Shown: positions 1 through 9,435, numbered from the stretch's first letter. The stretch is DNA of 64,000 bases from an uncultured Clostridia bacterium (GCA_944389425.1 CALXMH010000002.1:1-64000), one strand, 5' to 3'. Numbers and translations are program-made. Notes: generated by a model from the sequence alone, not told the origin.

Positions 1-476
1 GAATAAAATACTACTTTATAGAATTACCAAAATTCAGAGAGCAGGTAAAAGTACCAAAAACAAAATTAGAAGAATGGCTAACATTTATAGATTATGAAGA
101 TATGGAGATGGTGAATATGGCAATAGCGCAAAACAAATTAGTAGCAAAGGCACAAAAAGAATATGAATACTTAACAGGAGATGAAGCAACAAAGAGATGG
201 CAGTTTTTAAGAGAAAAAGCAATTTTAGATGAAAGAGCAGCATACATAAATGGAAAAACACGTGGAAAGGAAGAGGGGGAAATAGTTGGAGAAGCTCGTG
301 GGAAAATAATTGGAGAAAAATGTGGAGAAAAACGTGGAAAAATAATTGGAGAAAGAGAAGGAAGAATAAAAACTGCAATAGAGTTGATGAAAAATAATAT
401 AAATATTGATATTATAGTAAAGTGTACTGGATTAAATAAAAAAGAATTAGAAGAATTGCTTTTGGAAAAAGTGTAG
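1..476 (+). CDS. Rpn family PD-(D/E)XK nuclease, C-terminal part
   Basis: Partial gene cut by the window edge; the reading frame is open from base 3. The residues match the C-terminal half of the complete Rpn-type gene at 40177-41040 (shared blocks FIELPKFREQVK, VNMAIA, YEYLTGD and the final KKELEELLLEKV). The catalytic nuclease core lies upstream and is not visible. After the conserved part comes a stretch rich in RGKIIGE-like units, longer than in the second copy, so the number of these Gly/Glu/Lys units appears to vary between paralogs. Rpn proteins are nucleases linked to recombination and are often annotated as PD-(D/E)XK transposases. The gene is followed by a leader region and a prepilin gene, the same order as at 40177-42859. 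Confidence 0.8.
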   Translation, partial: IKYYFIELPKFREQVKVPKTKLEEWLTFIDYEDMEMVNMAIAQNKLVAKAQKEYEYLTGDEATKRWQFLREKAILDERAAYINGKTRGKEEGEIVGEARGKIIGEKCGEKRGKIIGEREGRIKTAIELMKNNINIDIIVKCTGLNKKELEELLLEKV

Positions 477-811
477 ACAAATTTTCTTCTTTTGTATATA
501 ATGATTACATTAGATATAACAAAAGAGGGAGAGTATTGTATGAATAAAATGGTTGAAACCCGCATAGTTGTACACACACAGTTTGTTAGAAAAATTGAAT
601 AGGAGAAATATATAGATTATATAAGGCATATGGACTTAGTTTGGTGGCTAGGTTTATGTGTCTTTTTGTGTTGCGTTGCTTGTGAATAAGTGAGTAGTTT
701 TAGTTATAGCTGCCGAAAGAGGGGAGTATCCGTATAGGGTTAGTGGCTTTTGGAGATAATATGATAAGATAGATAATACAAGGCCATAACAAAGGAAAGA
801 GGTTGAAGATA
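477..811 (+). repeat. Rpn-to-prepilin spacer, copy 1
   Basis: This non-coding spacer is alignable in blocks with 41041-41540. Shared blocks include the run after the Rpn stop (TTTGTATATAATGATT), a tract CGCATAGTTGTACACAC, a block around AGGCATATG, GGCTAGGTTTATGTGTC and TATCCGTATAGGGTTAG, then GATAATATGATAAGATA-like sequence. A very short open frame at 540-602 (starting MNKMVETRIVVHT) shares only its first part with one in copy 2. Conservation outside any long frame suggests a regulatory or recombination role, but none is identified. Confidence 0.6.
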
Positions 812-1664
812 ATGAAGGAAAAGAAATTAAGGAAGCAAAAACGGAATAACATTAATAACATTAGTAATAACAATAATAGTACTACTAATACTAGCAGGAG
901 TAGCACTAGCTACTTTAACAGGACAAGGGAATATAATAGGAAATGCTGAAAATGCACTAGGTAAATACAACAATAGCGTAGCTAGTGAACAACAACTACT
1001 AAATGAAATAGAGAAATATTTAATAGAGCATACTAATAATGGAAATACAGATTCTGAGGAAATGTTACAAATAATTATAGAAACAAGCTTAACAGGGGGA
1101 ACTGTAAGTGGAGATACGATTATAAAATTTAATAAAGGAGATACATTAAAAGAATCTCTTAAAAATGCAAATATTATGATTGAGGCTAATGAAGGATATG
1201 CATTAGATAAAATAAAAATAGAAAATATAGGAGAATTTACTAATTTAGAGGAGTTAAAAAATGCAGAAAATGTACTAAATAATAATATAACAATAATACC
1301 AATATTTGAGCCAGACGTAATTGGAATGGAAAATCCGCATGAAGGAGATGGAATTGCTGATAAATATCAATTGGTAGTAACTTTTGCATCTGAGGATTCT
1401 GTGCGCGGAACTTTAAGTTTTGATAAAACTGTTTTAACAATGTATGATGAGAGAGAAAACTTTTCGAGCGAAGGAATAGCTAAATTAAGTGAGGGAAATA
1501 TCCCTGATGTTACAGCTCTGGGCAGATATATGTTTGATCACTGGACAGATCCGCAGGGAACGGAATATACAACAGAAGAATTATTAGAAATAGAATTAGA
1601 CGCAGACACTACTTTGACAGCTCATTTTAGATATGTAAGTTCTAGTGGACATGATGAAACATAA
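812..1664 (+). CDS. Prepilin-like protein with InlB-type repeat cargo (+1 frameshift)
   Basis: Read as one gene with a +1 shift at the CGG codon at 842 (codon 11), giving about 283 aa. The start ATG at 812 encodes MKEKKLRKQK in one frame. Skipping the C of CGG gives the prepilin block GITLITLVITIIVLLILAGV in the next frame, which stays open to 1664. The glycine supplied at the shift is the residue before the predicted prepilin peptidase cleavage site. Residues about 30-80 are nearly identical to the paralog at 41541. The C-terminal part is different and ends in a Listeria-Bacteroides (InlB B-repeat) type unit with FDHWTDPQGTEY and TTLTAHFRY. It probably is a surface pseudopilin carrying an adhesive domain. 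Without the shift only a short basic peptide would be made. Confidence 0.7.
842..845 (+). other. CGGA +1 frameshift site (prepilin 1)
   Basis: The zero-frame codons are AAA CGG AAT. Skipping the C gives AAA GGA ATA and enters the hydrophobic prepilin helix. The new glycine is the expected residue before the cleavage site. Confidence 0.75.
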
Positions 1665-1716
1665 AACTTATATAAATTTATAAAATTTAAATAAAATCAA
1701 CTTACAAAAATACAAA

Positions 1717-1760
1717 AAGTCAAAAAGTTTTGTAACTGTACTTACAAAACTTTTTGGCTT
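1717..1760 (+). terminator. Rho-independent terminator after prepilin 1
   Basis: A long stem: AAAAAGTTTTGTAA pairs with TTACAAAACTTTTT at 1742-1755, extended by AAGTC/GGCTT, with a short loop and a T-rich end. Confidence 0.8.
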
Positions 1761-1805
1761 TTATGAAGAAGTTGCTAAGGGAGCAAAAAATTTTACAAAA
1801 AATAC

Positions 1806-1952
1806 TTGTATTCTCGCAAAAAATTTGATATACTATAACAGTTAAAAAATATACACACAAGCTTAGCTTGGGTTTGTGCTTACTGTTTGGTGGGTGAGCC
1901 TAGGCGAATTTAAGGGCTTGTGGAAGAGTAACAAAAAAGGGAGGAATTTTAA
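1806..1952 (+). promoter_or_regulatory. rpsB promoter and 5' leader
   Basis: A -35 TTGTAT at 1806-1811 and -10 TATACT at 1829-1834 are separated by 17 bp. About 110 nt of leader follow, with a potential stem around AAGCTTAGCTT and G-rich segments. Leaders of this kind can mediate feedback by ribosomal proteins, but no known motif is recognised. The Shine-Dalgarno GGGAGG lies at about 1940. Confidence 0.6.
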
Positions 1953-2729
1953 ATGGCAGTAGTAGCTATGAAACAACTTTTAGAAGCAGGTGTTCATTTT
2001 GGACATCAAACAAGAAGATGGGATCCTAAAATGGCTGAATATATTTTCCAAGCTAGAAATGGAATCCATATTATCGATTTACAAAAGACTTCAAAAAAAT
2101 TAGATGAGGCTTATGCTTTTATAAAAGAGCAAGCTGAGGAAGGTAAAGACATTTTATTTGTTGGTACTAAAAAACAAGCACAAGAATGTGTTAAAGAAGC
2201 AGCTTTAAAATGTAATATGTTCTATGTTGACCAAAGGTGGTTAGGTGGAATGCTTACTAACTTTGAAACTATTAGAGCAAGAGTAGAAAGACTTAAAAAA
2301 TTAGAAGAAATGCAAAATGATGGAACATTTGATGTTCTACCTAAAAAAGAAGTTATTCTTCTTAAAAAAGAAATGGAAAAACTAGAAAGAAACTTAGGTG
2401 GTATTAAAGAAATGACAAAATTACCAGGTGCACTTTTCATAGTTGATCCTAAAAAAGAAAGAATAGCAATATTAGAAGCTAGAAAATTACACATTCCAGT
2501 TGTTGGGTTAATAGATACAAATTGTAATCCAGAAGATGTTGATTACCCAATTCCAGGTAATGATGATGCTATAAGAGCAGTTAAATTAATTGCAGATGTT
2601 ATGGCTAATGCAGTTATAGAAGGAAGACAAGGAGAAGTTATACAAGATATGCCAGCTGATGAAAATCAAGAAGAAGCAGCAGAAGAAGCTACAAGCATGG
2701 AAGAAGTTGTAGCAAACGAAGAAGAATAA
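1953..2729 (+). CDS. rpsB: 30S ribosomal protein S2
   Basis: Structural protein of the small ribosomal subunit, 258 aa, the normal length. The start [20 protein letters not shown] carries the family signature, followed by RRWDPKM and the block [10 protein letters not shown]. The C-terminus has the acidic extension ([12 protein letters not shown]) common in Firmicutes. An AGGGAGG-type ribosome binding site precedes the ATG. It is followed by tsf after 26 nt, the standard rpsB-tsf pair, with a shared terminator behind tsf. The codon use is typical resident style and there is no in-frame CGG. Confidence 0.98.
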   Translation: MAVVAMKQLLEAGVHFGHQTRRWDPKMAEYIFQARNGIHIIDLQKTSKKLDEAYAFIKEQAEEGKDILFVGTKKQAQECVKEAALKCNMFYVDQRWLGGMLTNFETIRARVERLKKLEEMQNDGTFDVLPKKEVILLKKEMEKLERNLGGIKEMTKLPGALFIVDPKKERIAILEARKLHIPVVGLIDTNCNPEDVDYPIPGNDDAIRAVKLIADVMANAVIEGRQGEVIQDMPADENQEEAAEEATSMEEVVANEEE

Positions 2730-2755
2730 TTTTATTTATAGAGGGGGATTTACTT

Positions 2756-3634
2756 ATGATTACAGCAGAACAAGTTAAATCTTTAAGAGAAAAAACAGGT
2801 GCAGGTATGATGGACTGCAAAAAAGTTTTAACAGAAACTAATGGAGATATGGAAAAAGCAATGGAGCTTTTACGTGAAAGAGGAATTGCAAAAGCAGCCA
2901 AAAAGTCTGATAGAATTGCAGCAGAAGGTTTAGTTTATGCATTAGTATCTGATGATAAAAAAGTAGGAGCAGTAGTTGAAGTTAATGCTGAAACAGATTT
3001 TGTTGCTAAAAACCAAGAATTTAGAGATTTTGTTGCAGATGTAGCAAAACAAATAGTAGAAAAAAATCCAGCTAGTGTTGAAGAACTATTAGCACAAGAA
3101 TCAATTGTTGTATCTGGAAAAACTGTAAATGAAGTTTTAACAGATAAAATAGCAACAATTGGTGAAAACATGTCTATAAGAAGATTTGTAAGATATGAAA
3201 GCACAGGAATAGTAGGAAGCTATATTCATGGTGATGGAAAAATTGGTGTATTAGTTGATATGCCAAAAGGTGATGAAACTCTTGCAAAAGATATTTGTAT
3301 GCAAATAGCAGCAGCAAGACCAGAATATTTAAGTGAACAAGATGTACCAGCAGATGTACTTGAAAAAGAAATGGAAATATTAAAAGCACAAGCTATGAAT
3401 GAAGGAAAACCAGCAGAAATAGCTGAAAAAATGGTAAAAGGTAGAATAGGTAAATTCTATGGAGAAATATGCTTACTAGACCAAGCTTTTGTTAAAAATC
3501 CAGATGTAAAAGTTAAAGATTTATTAGCACAAGAAAATGGAGAAGTAGTAAGATTTACAAGAATTGAAAAAGGTGAAGGATTAGAAAAAAGAGAAGAAAA
3601 CTTCGCAGAAGAAGTTATGAAGCAAATGAAATAA
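2756..3634 (+). CDS. tsf: Elongation factor Ts
   Basis: Guanine nucleotide exchange factor for EF-Tu, 292 aa. The N-terminal UBA-like domain has the hallmark REKTGAGMMDCKKVL, followed by the core with FVAKNQEFRDF, the TDFV loop that contacts EF-Tu. The full length matches the two-repeat bacterial form. It is co-transcribed with rpsB from the promoter at 1806; the ribosome binding site GAGGGGG lies before ATG 2756. Confidence 0.98.
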   Translation: MITAEQVKSLREKTGAGMMDCKKVLTETNGDMEKAMELLRERGIAKAAKKSDRIAAEGLVYALVSDDKKVGAVVEVNAETDFVAKNQEFRDFVADVAKQIVEKNPASVEELLAQESIVVSGKTVNEVLTDKIATIGENMSIRRFVRYESTGIVGSYIHGDGKIGVLVDMPKGDETLAKDICMQIAAARPEYLSEQDVPADVLEKEMEILKAQAMNEGKPAEIAEKMVKGRIGKFYGEICLLDQAFVKNPDVKVKDLLAQENGEVVRFTRIEKGEGLEKREENFAEEVMKQMK

Positions 3635-3644
3635 TTATTTGCCT

Positions 3645-3686
3645 AAATAACCACTTGATTTATTTAAATCAGGTGGTTATTTTTTT
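3645..3686 (+). terminator. Terminator of rpsB-tsf
   Basis: AAATAACCACTTGATT pairs with AATCAGGTGGTTATTT around a TATTT loop, followed by a T run. Confidence 0.9.
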
Positions 3687-3746
3687 ACAATAATATGACC
3701 TTAATATTACAATAACTTTACATTTTTAAAAAGCACTTTTATTCTA

Positions 3747-3776
3747 TTGACTTATTATTTACAAGAGTGTTATACT
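3747..3776 (+). promoter_or_regulatory. Promoter for the glucosaminidase gene
   Basis: TTGACT at 3747-3752 and TATACT at 3771-3776 with an 18-bp spacer, about 50 bp before the ATG at 3829. Confidence 0.6.
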
Positions 3777-3828
3777 TTTAATGTATAAAAATTTACAAAT
3801 TTCGCAAAAAATTCCATGGAGGTAAAAA

Positions 3829-6006
3829 ATGTATTTAAAAAGTGCTATTTTTACGCAAAAAAAAGCAAAAAATATAGCAATAATATTAATATTAATTATA
3901 TTGGTTTCTATAATATTACCGTGCACAAATATTGTATCTTATGGAAGTCAATATAGAGAGGTAACAAATCCAGATAATATTGATGAATCTAAATATCCAG
4001 GATATAAAAGCTTATTAAAGGTATTACAAGCAGAACATCCAACATGGACTTTTACACTTTTATATACAGGACTAGACTGGAATTCAGTAATTTATAATGA
4101 AACAGTTAACCATGGTACCAATTTAGTACAAGGAAAAGATGGAGAATGGATATGTACAGCAAGTTCGTGCATAAACGATGATGGAACAAACAAGGTATAT
4201 GAAGGAACAAATTGGTATTGTGCTTCTACAAAAGCAGTAAGTTATTATATGGACCCTAGAAATTTTCTATATTCTAATAAAATATTCCAATTTGAAAGAT
4301 TATCTTATACAGAAGGCATATATACAGCAGAAGGAATTGAAAAAATATTAGCCGGAACTTTTATGGCAAATACATCGCCACAAGCATATTATGGCAACTC
4401 TAATTATTCTTCAAAAAGTTTTGCCGAGATAATGTTAGATGCAGGAAAATCTAAACAAATAAGCCCTTATCATATTGCTTCAAGAATAAAACAAGAGATA
4501 GTAGTATCAGGAGGGGGACCAAGTAGATCTGTAACAGGAACTGTTTCTGGATATGAAGGAATATTTAACTTCTTTAATATAGGTGCCTCAACAGGTGCGG
4601 GAGCAATAGAAAGAGGATTAGAATATGCAAAAGGTAAAGATTGGACAAGCCCAGAAGCTGCAATAGAAGGTGGAGCTGAAAGCATAGCTAGAAATTATAT
4701 TGCAAGAGGTCAAGATACATTATATTTACAAAAATTTAATGTAGACTCACAAGATGGCTCATTATATACACATCAATATCAAGCAAATATACAAGCACCA
4801 GAGTCAGAGTCTGGAAAAATATATCAATCATACAGCTCATTAGGACTTTTAGGTAGTTCACTTAATTTTATAATTCCAGTATACGAAAACATGCCAGCAG
4901 CAACATCTGCAATGCCAGGAGTTGAAGTGAACATAGTAACAGAAAATGTAATGGTAAATTCCACAAACATAAATATAAGAGCAGATAGAACAACTTCGTC
5001 AGAGCCAATAGCAAAAGTAAATCCAGGAGATATACTTTTAAGAATAGAAAAAGGAAATACAAATATAAATGGATATGTTTGGGACAAAGTAGTCTTATCA
5101 GATGGAAGAATAGGATACATAGCAACACAATTTGTTGATTTGACAAGTCAGGTAATAACAAGTGAAACACCAGCATATATAGTTACAAGTGCAAATTTAA
5201 GAAACGGACCAGGAACATCAGGAACTACAATAATTTCTAAATTGCAAACAGGACAAAAAGTAACAATAATAGATAAAGGTAGATATACAATAGATGGGAT
5301 TTCATGGGATAAAGTTAGACTTGAAAACGGAACAATAGGATACATAGAGTCAGACTATATATCAAATATACAAGGCTCAATAGAGGGAGATATAGTAAGA
5401 ATCGCAACATCAAGACTTCCACTTTCAGTAAGAAGTGAACCAGGAACAGATAAACAAATAGTTACAAAACTTGAAAAAGGAACTCTTGTAATACGTTTGG
5501 AAAAGAATGTATCTTCAGCAAATGGATTACAATGGGATAAAATAAAAACATTTGATGGAATAGTAGGATATGTATCAGCAGAGTATTTGGAATTAGTAAC
5601 ACCACAGATTACAGAAAATAATGAAATTTCAGTAGATATAGAAAATAAAGCAATAAAATGTGAGCCAGATGCAAAAATAAGCGATTTGCTTGAAAAAAAC
5701 AGTAATGCAGTAATAAAAGACAAAGATGGAAATGTATTAACAGATACAAGTAAACAACTTGCAACTGGTAATAAAGTAATAATAGATAATACAGAATGTG
5801 TAGTTATAAAATTAGGAGATACAAGTGGGGATGGAATAGTTGACCCAAGAGATTCATTAAGAGTATTAAGATTCAGTGTAGGAACATATGAATTGAAGGA
5901 TGAATACTTAACAGCAGGAGATATTAGTAATGACGGAATTGTAGATTCAAGAGATTCATTAAGAATACTTAAATTTGCAGTAAATTCATTCAATATAGAA
6001 TTGTAG
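3829..6006 (+). CDS. Secreted N-acetylglucosaminidase with three SH3 domains and a dockerin-like tail
   Basis: 725 aa. A signal or anchor helix lies at about residues 15-35. Residues about 55-340 resemble the glucosaminidase fold of clostridial autolysins, which cleaves peptidoglycan glycan strands; blocks include HPTWTFTLLYTGLDW, YYMDPRNFL and SPYHIASRIKQE. Three bacterial SH3 repeats follow at about 375, 450 and 528 (NIRADRTTSS, NLRNGPG, VRSEPG), each with an LRNGPG-like start and a GWD/WDK core. From about residue 660 two calcium-loop repeats occur (DTSGDGIVDPRDSLRVLRF and DISNDGIVDSRDSLRILKF), the pattern of a type I dockerin. Nine bases separate the stop from the next gene, which carries a cohesin-like domain, so the two are probably co-expressed and may bind each other. 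Confidence 0.8.
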   Translation: MYLKSAIFTQKKAKNIAIILILIILVSIILPCTNIVSYGSQYREVTNPDNIDESKYPGYKSLLKVLQAEHPTWTFTLLYTGLDWNSVIYNETVNHGTNLVQGKDGEWICTASSCINDDGTNKVYEGTNWYCASTKAVSYYMDPRNFLYSNKIFQFERLSYTEGIYTAEGIEKILAGTFMANTSPQAYYGNSNYSSKSFAEIMLDAGKSKQISPYHIASRIKQEIVVSGGGPSRSVTGTVSGYEGIFNFFNIGASTGAGAIERGLEYAKGKDWTSPEAAIEGGAESIARNYIARGQDTLYLQKFNVDSQDGSLYTHQYQANIQAPESESGKIYQSYSSLGLLGSSLNFIIPVYENMPAATSAMPGVEVNIVTENVMVNSTNINIRADRTTSSEPIAKVNPGDILLRIEKGNTNINGYVWDKVVLSDGRIGYIATQFVDLTSQVITSETPAYIVTSANLRNGPGTSGTTIISKLQTGQKVTIIDKGRYTIDGISWDKVRLENGTIGYIESDYISNIQGSIEGDIVRIATSRLPLSVRSEPGTDKQIVTKLEKGTLVIRLEKNVSSANGLQWDKIKTFDGIVGYVSAEYLELVTPQITENNEISVDIENKAIKCEPDAKISDLLEKNSNAVIKDKDGNVLTDTSKQLATGNKVIIDNTECVVIKLGDTSGDGIVDPRDSLRVLRFSVGTYELKDEYLTAGDISNDGIVDSRDSLRILKFAVNSFNIEL

Positions 6007-6015
6007 GAGGAATAA

Positions 6016-7380
6016 ATGAAAACAAAGACAATAAGTATGATATTAACTTTTTTAATAGTATTAGGATTAAGTACAGTAATTTCAAAAGCAGCAATTTCAG
6101 GAAATTCACAAACAGTAAATTCAGGTGAAAATGTTACAATAACAATAAATTCAAATCAAAAAGTCTCATCTTATAAGGTTTCAGTTACAAGCGATGGAGG
6201 ATTGACATATGTAAGTTGTGCCGATTCTAATAATGGACAAAGTGGTAATAGGATGATAGCAGGCTCTCCAACGAATGGAGCAACAACTTTGGGAACTTTT
6301 ACTTTTAAAGCCCCAGAGGTAACAAATGATACTAAATACACAGTGTCGTTTTCAGCAACTGCAATGGAAACGCCTGAATTAGAAGAAGTACCAGATTCAA
6401 ATACATCTGTAACAATAACAGTAAAAGCACCTGAACAAGAGCAACCACCAGAAGAGCCAGAGCAACCTGTGACACCTACTAAATCAAGTAATTCTTATTT
6501 ACACGAGATAGGAATAAGACCATATGATTTTACTACTTTTAAAAGAAATGTATATAAATATTATGTAACAGTACCTAATAGTGTATCACAAGTTGAAGTA
6601 TATGCTGTTAAAGAAGAAGACTCTCAACAAGTTTCAGGAACTGGATATAAATCTTTAAATGTAGGTACTAATACATTAAAAGTTGTATGTACAGCAGAAG
6701 ATGGAACAACAAGAACTTATACCATGTATGTAACAAGAGAAGATGAAAAAGCAGTAGAAGAAACACCTACTGAACCAGAAGAACCAGTAGAAGAAGAGCC
6801 AACAGAGGAAGTACCAGAAGAAACATCTAATGAAAATACAGAAGCAACAGAAGAAAAAGTATTAGGAATCACTAGTTTTAATATAGTAGGGAAAACAGAA
6901 AATGGTGAAACAGTAGAAGTAGAACTATCACCAGCTTTTGAAGAAAATATATATGAATATGTATTAACAGTTCCATTAAGTGTTAAAGATATAGAAATAA
7001 CAGCAGGTGCAGAAAACGAAGCAACAGAAATAGAAGTAATGGGAAATAAAAACTTAGTAGAAGGAGAAAATTCAGTAACTGTAATAGTTAAAGTTGGAGA
7101 AGAAACAAAAGTATATCAAATAACAGTAAATAAAACAGCAGAAACAGGAAGCGCATTGAGCAATGAAGTAATTATGCAATTAGCAATAATTGCAGCAATT
7201 GCAACAATAATCTTAGTAGCAATAATAGCAATAATTATAATGATAGTAAGAAGCAAAAAGAAAGATAAAAAAGCATCAAAAGGAAAAAGATTAGAAAATA
7301 ATGACTACATAGATACAGAATCGCAAGCAACAGTTCCAAGTCAAGAAAACAATTTTGAAACTGAAAAAAAAGAAGAATAA
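6016..7380 (+). CDS. Membrane-anchored surface protein with cohesin-like and cadherin-like domains
   Basis: 454 aa. A signal peptide covers about residues 1-25. Residues 26-135 form a beta-rich domain whose pattern (a G-x-N-VTITIN strand, then LGTFTFKA and YTVSFSATA) is cohesin-like; this is tentative. After a PEQEQPPEEPEQP linker come two cadherin-like beta-sandwich domains (about 160-245 and 280-375), each ending in a TYTMYVTR or VYQITVNK strand. A transmembrane helix lies at about 386-412, followed by a basic cytoplasmic tail. It is translated right after the dockerin-bearing glucosaminidase, so it may act as a cell-surface receptor for it. A generic adhesin is the alternative. Confidence 0.6.
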   Translation: MKTKTISMILTFLIVLGLSTVISKAAISGNSQTVNSGENVTITINSNQKVSSYKVSVTSDGGLTYVSCADSNNGQSGNRMIAGSPTNGATTLGTFTFKAPEVTNDTKYTVSFSATAMETPELEEVPDSNTSVTITVKAPEQEQPPEEPEQPVTPTKSSNSYLHEIGIRPYDFTTFKRNVYKYYVTVPNSVSQVEVYAVKEEDSQQVSGTGYKSLNVGTNTLKVVCTAEDGTTRTYTMYVTREDEKAVEETPTEPEEPVEEEPTEEVPEETSNENTEATEEKVLGITSFNIVGKTENGETVEVELSPAFEENIYEYVLTVPLSVKDIEITAGAENEATEIEVMGNKNLVEGENSVTVIVKVGEETKVYQITVNKTAETGSALSNEVIMQLAIIAAIATIILVAIIAIIIMIVRSKKKDKKASKGKRLENNDYIDTESQATVPSQENNFETEKKEE

Positions 7381-7436
7381 AACAAAAAACAATATAATTT
7401 ATATAGACAATAAATTAAAAATGTGTTAATATATTA

Positions 7437-7463
7437 GAGGAATGATAAATATAATCATTCCTC
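7437..7463 (+). terminator. Hairpin between the surface gene and tRNA-Leu
   Basis: GAGGAATGAT pairs perfectly with ATCATTCCTC just upstream of the tRNA. It has no T run, so it may be a processing or attenuating hairpin instead of a strong terminator. Confidence 0.4.
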
Positions 7464-7468
7464 TAAAT

Positions 7469-7551
7469 GCCCAAGTGGCGGAATTGGCAGACGCACACGA
7501 CTCAAAATCGTGCGGGAAACCATGTGGGTTCGAGTCCCACCTCGGGCACCA
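7469..7551 (+). tRNA. tRNA-Leu (CAA)
   Basis: The cloverleaf starts GCCCAAGTGGCGGAATTGGC and has CCA encoded at the 3' end. The anticodon loop CTCAAAA gives CAA, and a variable arm fits a class II tRNA. Confidence 0.95.
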
Positions 7552-7555
7552 AAAA

Positions 7556-7585
7556 AAAGACATCCAAGTAGGATGTCTTTTTTTT
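7556..7585 (+). terminator. Terminator after tRNA-Leu
   Basis: AAAGACATCC pairs with GGATGTCTTT, followed by a T run. Confidence 0.9.
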
Positions 7586-7624
7586 AGCTTATCTATTTAA
7601 AGATAGCTAAAATTTTGAGGAAAT

Positions 7625-8113
7625 TTAATTTTGCGATAAAAAGATGTTGCATAGGTTTAATAATCTACCCATGTGCAATTTAATAAACGGCCTTATCTGC
7701 ATATATGATATAACTACTCCGAGTGGAGGGTTATGTTCATAATCATATAAGAGATGTGCTGCTGAAAATGTGGATATGCCATATATGTTTCCCCAATAAG
7801 TATTTTCCAGTGTAACTTTTTCTCCTGGCTTAGTACGATTAAAGCCAAATTCATTTCGCCCGGCATCTTCAATATGCTTGTTAAATTCATTTTGTGCATC
7901 TTCTAACTTAATGGGTGCATTATAAATGTATCCATCATCTTGAAAAGATGAAATGATGTTAAAAAAATCAATAGCATATTGAAATGCGTCTTTATAGTAT
8001 GCAGGGAATTCTCCTAATGATTCAATTTCACATTTTAGCTTACTAATTCTTTCACGTTCTTTAATCCATTTAGCATTATTATTAGACTTGTGCTTAAAAG
8101 ACCGTTTTTGCAT
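7625..8113 (-). CDS. Hypothetical protein, 162 aa
   Basis: The start is taken at the ATG at 8111-8113 because GAGGAGG lies just upstream; longer starts have no binding site. No family is recognised. The N-terminus is basic (MQKRSFKHKSNNN), the middle has aromatic-rich helices, and no membrane segment or known motif is seen. The codon use prefers ATT over ATA, unlike the neighbours. It contains one in-frame CGG (codon 4) that must be read as arginine, since the +1 frame stops after about 22 codons. That makes it one of the few genes that use CGG normally, and possibly an import. Confidence 0.65.
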   Translation of the reverse strand: MQKRSFKHKSNNNAKWIKERERISKLKCEIESLGEFPAYYKDAFQYAIDFFNIISSFQDDGYIYNAPIKLEDAQNEFNKHIEDAGRNEFGFNRTKPGEKVTLENTYWGNIYGISTFSAAHLLYDYEHNPPLGVVISYMQIRPFIKLHMGRLLNLCNIFLSQN

Positions 8114-8266
8114 TTTATATTCCTCCTCAATTTTACTAATAATTGCATGTAGCAAATATATGTCTATATTATACCACAATTTACATAAATAGACAAATTA
8201 ATTATCATGAAAATATTCAATTCGAATATAATTAAAAATAAATCTTACAAAAATATAGGTGGTTAT

Positions 8267-9040
8267 ATGAAACTAATAATTCTTAATAAAAAGAAAGTAT
8301 TTATTTTAGGCCTTATTTTGATACTATTATTTGGAGCATGTATAATTCAAAATAATAGTTTTATATTAACAAGCAATACTATAATAGGAGATGAGTTCAT
8401 AAATAAAATTAATAGTCTATTAAGTGGAAAAGAAAAAGTGGCATATCTTACTTTTGACGATGGACCAAACCAAACAATTACTCCAAAAGTTTTAGATATT
8501 TTAAAAAAGGAAAATGTAAAAGCTACTTTCTTTGTTATTGGAAAACATGTAGAAAAATATCCAGACTTAGTAAAAAGAGCTTATGAAGAAGGTCATTATA
8601 TAGCTAACCATGGATATGACCACAACAATAAGATATTTTATAAGAGTAAAGAAAGTTTTATAAACGAAATAATAAAAACAGATAAAGCTATTGGAAAGGC
8701 TATTGGAAAAGAAAATTATTCTGCAAGAGTATTTAGATTTCCAAATGGTTACATGGCACCACTTTATAAGGAACAGAAAAAAATGGCAACATCATTACTC
8801 AAAAGCATTGGATATACTTATATTGATTGGAATTGTTTAAATAATGATTCGATGAAAAAATATACAAATGAACAATTATTAAATAATTTAATAGAATCTT
8901 CTAAAAATAAAAATACACTAGTAATTTTAATGCATGATACAAAAGATGTAAGTAACAGTTCACTAGTATTAGAAGACTCAATTAAGTATTTAAAATCACA
9001 GGGATATGTATTTAAAAATTTTTATAACTTAACAAATTAA
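8267..9040 (+). CDS. Polysaccharide deacetylase (NodB family), membrane-anchored
   Basis: 257 aa from ATG 8267, chosen for the TAGGTGG binding site; an in-frame ATG exists at 8207 without one. An N-terminal anchor helix (FILGLILILLFGACII) is followed by the NodB homology domain with the metal motif TFDDGP (about residue 62), the second motif NHGYDHNN, RFPNG and the late MHDTKD. The enzyme probably removes acetyl groups from peptidoglycan or another N-acetylglucosamine polymer outside the membrane. The spacing and motif set fit the PdaA/PdaC type. It converges on the small minus-strand gene next door and shares its terminator. Confidence 0.88.
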   Translation: MKLIILNKKKVFILGLILILLFGACIIQNNSFILTSNTIIGDEFINKINSLLSGKEKVAYLTFDDGPNQTITPKVLDILKKENVKATFFVIGKHVEKYPDLVKRAYEEGHYIANHGYDHNNKIFYKSKESFINEIIKTDKAIGKAIGKENYSARVFRFPNGYMAPLYKEQKKMATSLLKSIGYTYIDWNCLNNDSMKKYTNEQLLNNLIESSKNKNTLVILMHDTKDVSNSSLVLEDSIKYLKSQGYVFKNFYNLTN

Positions 9041-9063
9041 AAAACCACACAAAAAGTGTGGTT
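9041..9063. terminator. Bidirectional terminator
   Basis: AAACCACAC and GTGTGGTTT with an AAAAA loop lie between converging genes, and its right edge touches the stop codon of the minus-strand gene. Confidence 0.85.
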
Positions 9064-9317
9064 TACAGTAAAACGTCGATAGTGTTATCATCGACAATAC
9101 GGAATAGAGCAGTTACTAAATGTCCTGTATTTACAAATATCTCCATGCTTATGGAAAGTGAATCTAATTGATATCCGTATTTTAACCGATCACGAATAAT
9201 TTTCTCAATTCTTTTTCCATAATCCGTATCTACTAATTTTCCATGTTCCATAATGTTAATATAACAATCGGATGGAAAATCCTCAGGGAGAATAGAACAA
9301 AGTTGATTCTTAATCAT
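9063..9317 (-). CDS. Hypothetical protein, 84 aa
   Basis: It has a good AAGGAG binding site before its ATG (9315-9317). No family is recognised; it is a small mixed alpha/beta protein with a basic helix KRIEKIIRDRLKYG. It prefers ATT and contains one in-frame CGG (GAT CGG TTA) that can only be arginine, because the +1 frame stops at once. The codon style differs from the surrounding resident genes, which suggests a transferred gene or a different gene class. Confidence 0.6.
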   Translation of the reverse strand: MIKNQLCSILPEDFPSDCYINIMEHGKLVDTDYGKRIEKIIRDRLKYGYQLDSLSISMEIFVNTGHLVTALFRIVDDNTIDVLL

Positions 9318-9435
9318 GAAGTAGCATCTCCTTATAAAATTATTTTTTCATATATACATTTTAACATATATTGTAATTTTTTTCAAATTTATAATTTTTT
9401 TATTTAAAAATCTATTATATAAAAAAACAATATGA

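Noticed and set aside
477-811. Cyclic-di-GMP or other known riboswitch in the cassette spacer
   Set aside because: I looked for the conserved GEMM core and found no match; conservation between copies is all that is supported.
4345-4355. CGG trinucleotides such as GCC GGA as shift sites
   Set aside because: The C is the third base of the preceding codon and the frame continues normally; dozens of such out-of-phase cases exist.
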